DNA of 64,000 nucleotides from Marivirga harenae (lineage in GTDB: Bacteria > Bacteroidota > Bacteroidia > Cytophagales > Cyclobacteriaceae), in contig NZ_CP130565.1 of assembly GCF_030534335.1 (NCBI RefSeq), forward strand, positions 2,129,501 to 2,193,500, written 5' to 3'. This document shows, one piece after another, positions 35,018 to 43,557 of this stretch (position 1 is the first letter of the stretch; the number at the start of each line of letters is the position of its first letter). Position numbers and translations under genes: made by a program. The notes below the pieces were generated by a model that saw only the letters and a list, made by a program, of their open reading frames with translations, was not told the DNA's origin and made no database searches.

Positions 35018-35896
35018 ATGAAAAGGGTATTGAACATACTGATACTTATACCATTTTTTAGTTTTTCTCAAGGAGGTAATCAACCAATTATTGACATGCA
35101 TCTTCATGATTATACGGAGCAAACTTATTACACAGCTCCAGCGCCTGATGGTGTCATGTCCCCAAAAGACTATCAAACTTATAGGTTTGAATTGCTGAAA
35201 GTTCTCCATAAATACAATGTTAAAAAAGCGGTCGTCAGCACTATCGGGGGCGCAAATAAATTGGATAAGGAGGGAATTTTTATCCCAGGCTATTATACAA
35301 ATAGTCCACCAGAGGATACGATTGCTTTTAGGCAACTAATTGAATCTGGCGAACTGAAAGTATTTGGAGAAATCGGAGCTGCCTACGATGGACTTGCATT
35401 GTCAGATCCCAAATTTGAGCCCTTTTTAAAAATTTGCGAACGATATGATATTCCAGTAGCTGTTCACACTGGAGGAGGACCAGCTGATATTACTTATAGA
35501 TGTTGTCCGAATTTTAGAATTAAATTTGGTGACCCCTATTTAATTGAGGATGTCCTCGCTAAATTCCCAAATTTGAGAATTTATATGATGCATGCAGGGG
35601 AAGTTTTTTATGAAAATGCCCTACGGTTGATGCTTCAATATTCCCAATTGTATACTGATTTAGGTGTTATTCTCTGGGTTCACGAGCAACCGAAGGATTT
35701 TGCGGAGCAATTTTTAAGGAATGCGAAAAAATATGGGCTAATTGACCGGGTTATGTTTGGCTCCGACCAGATGGTGTGGCCGCATGCCATTGAAAAAAGT
35801 ATAAACGAGTTAAATAGTTATAGTTTTCTTACTGAAGAGGACAAAAAGAAAATATTTTACGATAATGCTGTTAACTTTTTACAATTAGAAGAATGA
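35018..35896 (+). CDS. Secreted amidohydrolase-family (TIM-barrel) protein
   Basis: A 292-residue product with a signal peptide (KRVLNILILIPFFSFSQG). It then shows the amidohydrolase 2 pattern: PIIDMHLHDY with the HxH metal motif near residue 27, a metal His in VAVHTGGGP, LRIYMMHAGE and FGSDQMVWP with the late Asp. This is the ACMSD-like metal-dependent hydrolase branch; the substrate is unknown. It lies right after palindrome P6 and may be the last unit of the array, although no palindrome is seen after it. Confidence 0.82.
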   Translation: MKRVLNILILIPFFSFSQGGNQPIIDMHLHDYTEQTYYTAPAPDGVMSPKDYQTYRFELLKVLHKYNVKKAVVSTIGGANKLDKEGIFIPGYYTNSPPEDTIAFRQLIESGELKVFGEIGAAYDGLALSDPKFEPFLKICERYDIPVAVHTGGGPADITYRCCPNFRIKFGDPYLIEDVLAKFPNLRIYMMHAGEVFYENALRLMLQYSQLYTDLGVILWVHEQPKDFAEQFLRNAKKYGLIDRVMFGSDQMVWPHAIEKSINELNSYSFLTEEDKKKIFYDNAVNFLQLEE

Positions 35897-36204
35897 TAGC
35901 ATGAAATATTTTAGAGTAAGCTGAGTTAGATTCATAATTTAGGATTTAGGACTGCTGTACATAGAGAGTTGCAATTAAAAGTTTTCAATGCAATAGCAGA
36001 CTATATCGAGATAAAACACAGAATATTGGATTTAATGAAAATCTGAATTTCTAAAAAAGTTGAACCCAGATTAATAGAAATGGCAGTTATAGGATTTAAG
36101 AGTACGTCTTATCGTATACATGCTTTTCAGAGCATTGGAAATGAAACTTTCCAGAAAGTCTTCACTTTTCGCCTCGGTGTTACAAGAAGCAACTTTTTTT
36201 CAAT
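35897..36204 (+). other. Gene-free gap, no clear feature
   Basis: 308 bases between the amidohydrolase and the DUF6624 gene. Only short frames and no strong hairpin or promoter. The sequence CTCGGTGTTAC just before the next gene could be a decayed palindrome end, but no left arm was found. Confidence 0.5.
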
Positions 36205-36804
36205 ATGACCTACCCAGAAATTACTCGTACAATAACTAAAATAAAGAAAGCTGACCTGGCGCTTCGACAACAACTTGTGGACAAAGGCCAGCTAGGGGAA
36301 AGTTATGATAAAGAAATGGAAGAGCTGCATTACAAGAATGCAAGGATTCTAGATGAAATTATAGATACAATTGGTTATCCGACCCCTGAGAAAGTGGGCG
36401 AAGAAGCATCTGAAGCCAGCTGGTTGATCATTCAACATTCAATTAGTCGGCCCGACTTCATGCGGAAGTGTGCACAGCTACTCGAAAATGAAGTTAAGGC
36501 AAAAAAGGCTAACCCAAAGAATTTAGCTTACCTGACCGACAGGATAGCGGTTTTGGAGGGTAATCCACAACACTACGGCACTCAATTTGATTGGAGCGAG
36601 GAGAGGCAATTAAGTCCAAATAGAGTTGATAATTGGGCTCAAGTAAACGAACGAAGAAAATCGATTGGGCTAAACACGCTGGAACAGCAAACGGAGGTAA
36701 TTAGAAAGCAAGCCAGATTGGAAAATAATGTTCCCCCAGCTGATTTTGAAAAAAGAAAGCAAGAAATGGACAACTGGAGGCAGAAGGTGGGCTGGATAAA
36801 GTAG
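36205..36804 (+). CDS. DUF6624-like protein
   Basis: A 199-residue product without signal peptide. The motifs SWLIIQHSISRPDFMRKC, LAYLTDRIAVLEGNPQHYGTQ, and VDNWAQVNERRKSIGLNTLE are those of DUF6624, a family common in Bacteroidota and often seen in accessory regions. The biochemical role is unknown. It stands alone between two gene-poor stretches. Confidence 0.75.
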   Translation: MTYPEITRTITKIKKADLALRQQLVDKGQLGESYDKEMEELHYKNARILDEIIDTIGYPTPEKVGEEASEASWLIIQHSISRPDFMRKCAQLLENEVKAKKANPKNLAYLTDRIAVLEGNPQHYGTQFDWSEERQLSPNRVDNWAQVNERRKSIGLNTLEQQTEVIRKQARLENNVPPADFEKRKQEMDNWRQKVGWIK

Positions 36805-37287
36805 GATGGATAGTTTTCTAATGGGTTCCTAAATTCCCCATATTTGTTGCTAGTGAAAGCAATTGCAAACGTGTTTTTAGAATGAAAACTAAGAAGTACT
36901 ATGATTTTTAGCTTTTGATATTAAAATACCTTATTTATCAAAGAAGTAAACAGTAATCAAAGATTCTCATTTATATATGAAAATGGGTCAACTTAAATTG
37001 TGGGTGAATTGAATGGTCAATATTTCAAACTTCCAGGCGAATTCGTCTGGCCTAAGCATGAACGAAAAGAGGAGCAAGTCGTGATTATCCTTTTGACTGC
37101 AGTTTCTAATATAAATAGCTGCCATATTGGAGACGCAATGTTCAAATAAATGAAAGAGATAGCCTTTTTTAGGATAGCTCGACAAGAAGGAATTGTAGAG
37201 CAGTGTTTTATTTGCAAGAATTGTGAATCATAAGAAAAAAGATTTTAATTTACCGTAACAATTAGTCTATACATCTAAGGTATTCAC
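36805..37287 (+). other. Gene-free gap with a short palindrome
   Basis: 483 bases. The only notable element is an imperfect palindrome CCAGGCGAATTCGTCTGG at 37033-37050 (16 of 18 positions self-complementary). Short minus-strand frames of about 65 codons cross this area, but they overlap each other and have no promoter or recognisable content. The stretch may hold a decayed gene. Confidence 0.45.
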
Positions 37288-37827
37288 ATGTGGAATTTAA
37301 AATATATCCTCTATTCATTATTAGCTGTAGTTTTCACTTTTTTAATTCATGAGTTCTCGCATTGGATGATGGGAGAATTGCTTGGATATGAAATGAGAAT
37401 GACTCTCAATACCGCCTATCCTGAAATTAGGAAGTATTATCATGACTGGCACTTTCAATTGATCAGTTCAGTTGGTCCGATTATTTCCCTTGTTCAGGCG
37501 ATTATTTTTTACTTATTACTAAAGAAGTATTCAAACTATAACCTTTATCCATTTCTATTTACGTGTTTTTATATGGCTGTTCTATCAGGTGCATTGAGTT
37601 TTATAGGTAAAAATCCAAATGACTTAGGAAGAATAGGTATTTATCTTAATATTGGATCTGCCACTTTACATATCTTCTATATCATAATAAATTTTCTACT
37701 TGTTTATTTCATCTCCAAAAAACAGCATTATGGTTGGAAATTTAATTTAATCACCTATTTGATTATAACAGTATTCACATCTATATGGATATTGACAAAT
37801 CAAGCTTTAAAGATAGTGCTTCTTTAG
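37288..37827 (+). CDS. M50-like membrane metallopeptidase-type protein
   Basis: A 179-residue integral membrane protein with about five hydrophobic segments. The first one ends in FLIHEFSHWMMGE, an HExxH zinc motif inside the membrane as in site-2 protease-type (M50) peptidases. A later SSVGPIISLVQAIIFY and NPNDLGRIG (possible third ligand Asp) fit the same pattern. Shorter than typical M50 enzymes and without PDZ or CBS domains. The peptidase function is an inference. Confidence 0.65.
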   Translation: MWNLKYILYSLLAVVFTFLIHEFSHWMMGELLGYEMRMTLNTAYPEIRKYYHDWHFQLISSVGPIISLVQAIIFYLLLKKYSNYNLYPFLFTCFYMAVLSGALSFIGKNPNDLGRIGIYLNIGSATLHIFYIIINFLLVYFISKKQHYGWKFNLITYLIITVFTSIWILTNQALKIVLL

Positions 37828-37995
37828 CGAATAAGATTCCAGCTATGGGAAAGAACTTGGTAATACAGCTTAGAAGAGGGGTTAAGCCTTTTTTCATACT
37901 AATATGAGACCTTTTTCCTACCCAATTCTTTATTTTTATAAAGTGAAGTCTAATAGTTTTGACAAAATGATTGTTAAACTTTTAATTATGTAGTC

Positions 37996-38433
37996 ATGAA
38001 AAATCACAGTCTAGTTTTATTTACTTTCCTTCTAATGTGTTTAATAACATTTTATGGACAATCTCAGAACAATGGTGTTTCTATTTCAAATAAGTCACAG
38101 ACCTCGCTGGATCTGCAGAGAAGTATTATTTTGGAAAACGACTCAGAGTCAAAAGAGATAATCATAAATATTTCAGAAAATACCATCAGATTTGACCTTA
38201 TAATTAGCACATCTGTTTCGGGTGGACAGCTTTTAATTGAATTCTACAGTCCGGATAACAAGAAGCAAGGGAACTTCACAGTGGGAACACAGCTTAATTC
38301 AATAAAGAGAGAAATGGCGAAGGGTACGATTAGGAAGTCCTTAAATGAACCGCAGGCAGGACAGTGGAAAATACAGATAATTCCTACCGAAGCAAGTGGT
38401 GAAATAGAGATTCAGGCACGTACGGAAAATTAA
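37996..38433 (+). CDS. Secreted protein of unknown function
   Basis: A 145-residue product with a signal peptide (LVLFTFLLMCLITFYGQSQ). The mature part looks all-beta (IIINISENTIRFDLIIS, GGQLLIEFYSPDNKKQG, AGQWKIQIIPTEASGEIEIQ in short strands). Eleven bases separate it from the membrane-tethered LuxR-type gene, so they are probably co-transcribed and may function together. Confidence 0.7.
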   Translation: MKNHSLVLFTFLLMCLITFYGQSQNNGVSISNKSQTSLDLQRSIILENDSESKEIIINISENTIRFDLIISTSVSGGQLLIEFYSPDNKKQGNFTVGTQLNSIKREMAKGTIRKSLNEPQAGQWKIQIIPTEASGEIEIQARTEN

Positions 38434-38444
38434 TTGTAGACAGT

Positions 38445-39440
38445 ATGCTAGGTAGGTATGTTATAGTATTTTCTATTTGCTTTATTCTAAATCCTATGAG
38501 TATGTTAGGTCTAGAGAAATCAGAAGTTGAAATATCGGGAAAGTTAACGATAGATGACTCTTGGGATTCTAAGATTTACTTATCTCATATACCTACGTTT
38601 GATGATATGTATTTGATGTCGAATGAAATGATTTTGGCAGCGGCTACCATTGACAGTCTTGGCTACTTCCAATTCCATTTAGATTTCTTACCTAAATCAG
38701 ATAATCTCTACAGGCTTCACCTCATTAAAAAAGGGGATAGCCGCGCAACATTGATAATTGGAGGGAAAAATGAAAACCACTTGTTCATCATTGCAAACAG
38801 CGAGAGTAATCTTGAATTAATCAATACATCTAAAAACCCACCATTTAGACAGGTCAGTTTCATGCGATCAAGTAGTAATTCTGATTTTCAGAAAGTGACG
38901 CAGTTGCTTTTTTTTGCGGATAGTATCGCTTCTGAAAGTTCTGCATCAAAGCGTGCCTTGCTTGAATCAGAATTGCAGAAGGATTTGCAGCTGATTGCAG
39001 ATACTTCAAATAACTTACTAGTTTCACTTTATGCACTTTATAATAGTGACCTTAATTCAAGAAATTCTTCGAATATTGAGTTTTTAGAAACTTATTTTAG
39101 TAAGTGGGACAATACAGATAGTGAATACCTCAAGGCTTTTCGGAGTGAATTGCCAGTTAAAGATCAAAGCTCAAATTCTTATTTACTTGTTGTCACTATT
39201 GTATTGATGTCCACGGTTATCGGATTTTTAATCTTCAGGACAAGATTTAAAAAAGCTAGTGATTTAGAAAAATTAAGTATCCAGGAACGAAAAATATTTG
39301 AGGTTTTGCAACAAGGGGCTAGTAACCAAGAGATCTCTGACCATTTCAATATTGGTTTGAGCACAGTGAAATCGCACCTCAGCAGTATTTATTCAAAATT
39401 GAATGTGAAATCAAGGAAAGATATTGTTGATTTGAAGTAA
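38445..39440 (+). CDS. Membrane-tethered LuxR-type HTH regulator
   Basis: A 331-residue product. It has an N-terminal signal/anchor (YVIVFSICFILNPM), an extracytoplasmic domain (residues 25-240) that starts with a beta-rich part (EVEISGKLTIDDSWDSKIYL) like DUF4369-type sensor domains, a transmembrane segment at 245-264, and a cytoplasmic GerE/LuxR helix-turn-helix at 277-331 (LSIQERKIFEVLQQGASNQ, then STVKSHLSSIYSKLNV). This is a one-protein transmembrane regulator with a periplasmic sensor and a cytoplasmic DNA-binding end. The signal is unknown. Confidence 0.82.
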   Translation: MLGRYVIVFSICFILNPMSMLGLEKSEVEISGKLTIDDSWDSKIYLSHIPTFDDMYLMSNEMILAAATIDSLGYFQFHLDFLPKSDNLYRLHLIKKGDSRATLIIGGKNENHLFIIANSESNLELINTSKNPPFRQVSFMRSSSNSDFQKVTQLLFFADSIASESSASKRALLESELQKDLQLIADTSNNLLVSLYALYNSDLNSRNSSNIEFLETYFSKWDNTDSEYLKAFRSELPVKDQSSNSYLLVVTIVLMSTVIGFLIFRTRFKKASDLEKLSIQERKIFEVLQQGASNQEISDHFNIGLSTVKSHLSSIYSKLNVKSRKDIVDLK

Positions 39441-39528
39441 TAAAAAGTGATAGGAAAGCATACCTGGCTGGTTTAATAATTGGTATCTGGTAATTAATAG
39501 TGAGATTTTTTATTAACCATGTCTTGCT

Positions 39529-39536
39529 TATTTTTG
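39529..39536 (+). promoter_or_regulatory. -7 element before the PAP2/haloperoxidase gene
   Basis: TATTTTTG fits TAnnTTTG and lies 17 bases before the ATG at 39554. It falls inside a longer frame that begins at 39500, which argues for the 39554 start. Confidence 0.55.
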
Positions 39537-39553
39537 CGAAAAATAAAGTGCTA

Positions 39554-40867
39554 ATGACTAAATTTTCAGATTACTGTAAACAGCTTATATTTTCTTTAAG
39601 TTTTCTACTAGCCATGCTATCAAGTGTAGGAAGTAATGCCCAATTAACTGAATACAGAGCTTTTAAATTTGATTTTGCAGAACAGTTTGATCCATTGTCG
39701 GAGAAACAAATGGCTGAAGAAATTAAGAGTATTCAACTATTGCAAGAAAACCTCAATGATTCTGACCTCCAACAAATTAAGTATTGGAATAATGCTTACC
39801 CCTCTTACCGATGGCATCAGATTTTAATGGAGATCGGTAATGAACATCAGGGTCATAAAAATGGTGGCAGAGTCGCAATTTTGCATTTAGCAATTTATGA
39901 TGCAATGGCAGCAGTTTGGAAACGCAAACAAAAATTTAATCAAAGCCCACCCTATGAATTAAATGAGGGAATTACTCAATTTGGAATAAAAACTGATTAC
40001 TCTTTATTTGTCTGTGAATGGAGTGCAGCAGCAGCTGCTGCCCATCAAGTAATCTCTTATTATTTCCCTGAAAGCAAAGGAAAAATGGATAGCCTGTTTT
40101 CTCAGTTTAAGGAAGCCCGGCTCAAAACCGCTTTACAATTTCCATCCGATATAGAGAAGGGGATTAAAATTGGTAAAGCGATAGCAGCAGAATATATAAA
40201 TTATGCTAAAAGTGATGGGACGAAAGAAATATGGAACGGAAAGATTCCTAAAGGTAAAAATTTATGGTTGGGAACTCCCAGTAAATGGGATCCCATGAAA
40301 GCAAAGTGGAAACCATTGACCTTAGAAAGTCAAGATCAATTCCTTCCTGGGCCACCGCCAAATGATTGGGAAGAGGAAATGGAAGAACTGCGCCAATTCA
40401 ATAAAACCCACCAAAGCAGTGATATTGCTTGGAAATGGAAAAGTCAACCCGTTTTTGATCTCCTGATTGAACGTAAAATCTTGGAGTATAATTTGGATGC
40501 CTTTGAATCGGCTTTTGCCACAGCCTTATTTCATACTGCCCGCTTTGATGCTACCATTGCAGCATGGGACGGAAAATATCATTACTGGACGATTCGACCC
40601 TTCCAGTATGATCCAGAATTTAAACCTTTACTAGTGCAGACTCCAAACTTTCCTGGCTATCCTGCGGGACATACTACTGTGGCCGGTGCATTGGCTGAGG
40701 TGTTGTCTTATTTATTTCCAAGGGATGAGAGGCAGTTTCGTCAGCTCGCTTTGGAATGTTCAGAATCGCGTTTTGAAGGAGGGGTACATTTTAGAACAGA
40801 TAATGAAGTTGGTTTAGAGGTGGGAAAAGAAGTGGGGGAATTTGTGATCAAAAATTTCGATAATTAA
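39554..40867 (+). CDS. PAP2 / vanadium-dependent haloperoxidase-like protein, secreted
   Basis: A 437-residue product with a signal peptide (LIFSLSFLLAMLSSVGSNAQ). The C-terminal domain carries the histidine-phosphatase/haloperoxidase motifs: YWTIRPFQYDPEFKP, PGYPAGHTTVAGALAEVL with the central Ser/Gly-His pattern (here GHTT), and SRFEGGVHFRTDNEVGLEVG with the final Arg-His set. Phosphatase and haloperoxidase members share this site, so the reaction cannot be settled from sequence alone. A single-gene unit with its own promoter. Confidence 0.82.
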   Translation: MTKFSDYCKQLIFSLSFLLAMLSSVGSNAQLTEYRAFKFDFAEQFDPLSEKQMAEEIKSIQLLQENLNDSDLQQIKYWNNAYPSYRWHQILMEIGNEHQGHKNGGRVAILHLAIYDAMAAVWKRKQKFNQSPPYELNEGITQFGIKTDYSLFVCEWSAAAAAAHQVISYYFPESKGKMDSLFSQFKEARLKTALQFPSDIEKGIKIGKAIAAEYINYAKSDGTKEIWNGKIPKGKNLWLGTPSKWDPMKAKWKPLTLESQDQFLPGPPPNDWEEEMEELRQFNKTHQSSDIAWKWKSQPVFDLLIERKILEYNLDAFESAFATALFHTARFDATIAAWDGKYHYWTIRPFQYDPEFKPLLVQTPNFPGYPAGHTTVAGALAEVLSYLFPRDERQFRQLALECSESRFEGGVHFRTDNEVGLEVGKEVGEFVIKNFDN

Positions 40868-40943
40868 AAATTGGGTCGAAGAAACGGCTAACTAATTTTT
40901 TTTTATTAAATTGATTACATAAGTTAAAGAAAAATAGTATAAA

Positions 40944-41315
40944 ATGAAGTTGGGTGCATTTTCAGTCAGTTTAGCAGTAAAGGATCTACAAACCTCAAAG
41001 AGCTTTTATGAAAAGCTAGGATTTGAAAAGTTTGGAGGAGATATGGAAATGAATTATCTCATTATGAAAAATGGGGATTCTTTGATTGGACTTTTTCAAG
41101 GCATGTTTGAGGAAAATATCTTGACCTTCAATCCGGGCTGGGATTCAAGTGCTCAGGAAGTGGAAGGTTATGATGATGTTAGAGCAATTGAAAAGGAATT
41201 GAAAAGCAAGGGGATTCAATTTGCTCAAGAAACGGACGGGAGTAAAAGCGGTCCGGCAAGTTTTGTAATTACCGACCCCGATGGAAATACGATTTTGGTT
41301 GATCAACATATTTGA
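40944..41315 (+). CDS. VOC-superfamily (glyoxalase-like) protein
   Basis: A 123-residue product with the two-module beta-alpha-beta-beta-beta layout: FSVSLAVKDLQTSKSFYEKL and GFEKFGGDMEMNYL at the N-terminus, and FVITDPDGNTILVDQH at the C-terminus. Members include glyoxalases, dioxygenases and resistance proteins; this one is a short, single-domain form of unknown substrate. It converges with the PfkB gene, sharing a bidirectional terminator. Confidence 0.85.
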   Translation: MKLGAFSVSLAVKDLQTSKSFYEKLGFEKFGGDMEMNYLIMKNGDSLIGLFQGMFEENILTFNPGWDSSAQEVEGYDDVRAIEKELKSKGIQFAQETDGSKSGPASFVITDPDGNTILVDQHI

Positions 41316-41321
41316 AAAAGA

Positions 41322-41352
41322 AAAAGCCTCTAAATCACGTTAAGAGGCTTTT
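41322..41352. terminator. Bidirectional terminator between VOC and PfkB genes
   Basis: Perfect 10-bp arms AAAAGCCTCT (41322-41331) and AGAGGCTTTT (41343-41352) over an 11-base loop; A and T tracts on both sides serve both strands. Confidence 0.88.
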
Positions 41353-41403
41353 AAATTCCATTTCGAAAATTATTTATAATTTCTATTTTGTTATTATTTA
41401 TTA

Positions 41404-42408
41404 CTAATTATTCTGCCATCTATTCAATAACTCTTTAGCATCAGGCCAAGTTAATCTTGGTCCCATTTGCGTAACGATTTTCGAACTGGCCAAAGAGGCT
41501 AATTTTCCAGCATCAGCATAGCTATGACCATTGGTAATGGCATATAAAAAAGCACCGGCAAACATGTCACCTGCACCATTGCTGTCTATGGCTTTTACTT
41601 GGTAGGGTTCGATATCAATAAATGTGTCTCCATCATAGATAACAGCACCATTTTTCCCTTGCGTGATGGCAAATTTCTTCGCCACTTTCTTTAATTCTTC
41701 CCGGATACTTTCAATATCATTTTCTCCTGTGAATAAAGCAGCTTCTTCCTCATTGCAGAATAGTAAGTCCACACTAGCACCCACCACAGATTCCATTTGC
41801 TCTTTGAAATATCTCACCATCGATGGATCTGAAAAAGTTAAGGCAGTTTTTACGCCATTTTCTTCTGCAATTTTCTTAGCTTTTTTCATAGCAGCCAATC
41901 CACTTTCAGAAGTCACTAAGTATCCTTCCAGATACAAATATTTAGAATCTTTAAGTGCGTACTCATGAATTTCTTTTTCAGAAAAATCAGAAGTAATTCC
42001 TAAGAAGGTATTCATCGTTCTTTCAGCATCAGGAGTGGTCATCACCAAAACTTTCCCTGTTGTCCCAACGGGTGCAGTTTCTGGAGTTAAAACAGTATCT
42101 AGCCCATTTGCTTTCAAATCATTAAGAAAGAAGACACCTTCAGTGTCATTGGCTACTTTGCAAGAGTAAAATCCTTTGGCACCAAACTGACTCGCGGCTA
42201 CTAAGGTATTGGCAGCAGATCCTCCGCCTTGCATGTGCTCTTCCGTAATTTTCATAGAATTGAGTAGTTCTGCCTGACGATCTTCTTCAACCAATGTCAT
42301 TACCCCTTTCTCTACTTTATTCTCCAGTACGAACTCTTCTGATACTTCTGTGATAATATCGACTAAGGCATTACCTATTCCGTAAACATCATATTTTTTG
42401 TTGGACAT
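41404..42408 (-). CDS. PfkB-family kinase, adenosine kinase-like
   Basis: Ribokinase-fold sugar or nucleoside kinase. The 334-residue product opens YDVYGIGNALVDIITEV, has MQGGGSAANTLVAASQFGAKG (glycine motif, residues 59-79) and the C-terminal anion-hole/catalytic motif DSNGAGDMFAGAFLY with the catalytic Asp. The overall layout and length are those of bacterial adenosine kinases, but ribokinase-type substrates cannot be excluded. Confidence 0.9.
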   Translation of the reverse strand: MSNKKYDVYGIGNALVDIITEVSEEFVLENKVEKGVMTLVEEDRQAELLNSMKITEEHMQGGGSAANTLVAASQFGAKGFYSCKVANDTEGVFFLNDLKANGLDTVLTPETAPVGTTGKVLVMTTPDAERTMNTFLGITSDFSEKEIHEYALKDSKYLYLEGYLVTSESGLAAMKKAKKIAEENGVKTALTFSDPSMVRYFKEQMESVVGASVDLLFCNEEEAALFTGENDIESIREELKKVAKKFAITQGKNGAVIYDGDTFIDIEPYQVKAIDSNGAGDMFAGAFLYAITNGHSYADAGKLASLASSKIVTQMGPRLTWPDAKELLNRWQNN

Positions 42409-42469
42409 AATATTTAATTAGTATTTAATAATTAGGAATTATGAGATTGCTCTTTTCAAAAAAAAGCAG

Positions 42470-42552
42470 AAACCTGTCAGGTTTAAGATATTAAGGGTAC
42501 AGTAATTATTTTACTATATGTTACATTTAATTAAATAAAACCTGACAGGTTT
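42470..42552. repeat. Pair of near-palindromic AAACCTG..CAGGTTT repeats
   Basis: AAACCTGTCAGGTTT (42470-42484) and AAACCTGACAGGTTT (42538-42552) are reverse complements of each other, and each is also nearly self-complementary. 53 bases separate them, so a long hairpin or a cruciform is possible. They lie between two minus-strand genes. Confidence 0.75.
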
Positions 42553-42576
42553 TATATCTTTTTTCTCACAGCAAAA

Positions 42577-43473
42577 TTAAGGATTATTGCGGAATTTGTC
42601 GGCTAATTGAGGATAATCTGTAATAATGCCGTCAACCCCTATTTTCAGTAATCTTTTAGCATCTTTTTCTTCATTTACTGTCCATGGGATGATTTTTACT
42701 CCTTTTTCATGAAGCGCAGTCACCATATTTTTATCCACTAATTGGTGATAAGGACTGTAAATTGCAGGCGTAAACCCTAATTCTTCAAACTGTTTTTCCC
42801 AAGCACCACTTTCATAAACCAATGCGGCCAATGGAACTTTAGGGAAAGTTTTATGGAAGTGTTTCAATACATCAAAATCAAATGATTGGATGTTCCATTT
42901 TTCTTGTGGGTATTCCATAAATAGTACCTTAAAGACTAAGCGACTAAATTTCTTGATATTAGGATGATAGACATTCTGCATGCCGTCTTCATACTTAATT
43001 TCCACATTCATAAAAGGAAGCTCTTTTCCTTCTTTTTCACAGTATTCAATTGTTTTTTTAATAATATCATAGAGTAAGGGCTTAGGAGAACTAACTTGTT
43101 TTTGATTTGGGAAATCAGGGTTTTTCAGGCTTCCGCAATCACATTTTTGCAGTTCCTCGTAAGTCATTTTGTATATATTCCATCCTTTTTCTGCTCTTTC
43201 AGTGATGGGTTGACCAGCAGTATCTAAACATATTTTGTGGTTTAAATAGGGTTCATGTGAAAGCACCACTTTTTCATCTTTGGTGATGACTACATCCATT
43301 TCCAAAGTAGTCATGTTTTGATCTATGGCATATTGAAATGCAGCCCAGGTATTTTCAGGATAAACCCCTCTGGCTCCTCTGTGGCCTTGCCAGTCTATGT
43401 TTTCGTAGTTTTCAGGAGTTTGGGAGCATGCCGAAATCATAAGAATTAGGGAAAAGAGAATTAGATTTTTCAT
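42577..43473 (-). CDS. Glycerophosphodiester phosphodiesterase lipoprotein
   Basis: Hydrolyses glycerophosphodiesters to glycerol-3-phosphate and an alcohol. The 298-residue product has a lipoprotein signal (LILMISACSQTP; Cys16), then the GDPD signature WQGHRGARGVYPENTWAAF, EMDVVITKDEKVVLSHEP and the late HEKGVKIIPWTVN and VDGIITDYPQ. The length is normal. It diverges from the MATE gene. Confidence 0.9.
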   Translation of the reverse strand: MKNLILFSLILMISACSQTPENYENIDWQGHRGARGVYPENTWAAFQYAIDQNMTTLEMDVVITKDEKVVLSHEPYLNHKICLDTAGQPITERAEKGWNIYKMTYEELQKCDCGSLKNPDFPNQKQVSSPKPLLYDIIKKTIEYCEKEGKELPFMNVEIKYEDGMQNVYHPNIKKFSRLVFKVLFMEYPQEKWNIQSFDFDVLKHFHKTFPKVPLAALVYESGAWEKQFEELGFTPAIYSPYHQLVDKNMVTALHEKGVKIIPWTVNEEKDAKRLLKIGVDGIITDYPQLADKFRNNP

Positions 43474-43557
43474 TTTACAATGGATTTAAAATAAGTAACA
43501 GCAATTTAATCAGTTAAAATTAACTCATTATTAAATTTTTGTGTAAATCGCATTTCA

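Noticed and set aside
36988-37217. Two overlapping minus-strand frames of about 65 codons
   Set aside because: They overlap in different frames, have no promoter, no signal peptide and no recognisable motif, and cross a palindrome.
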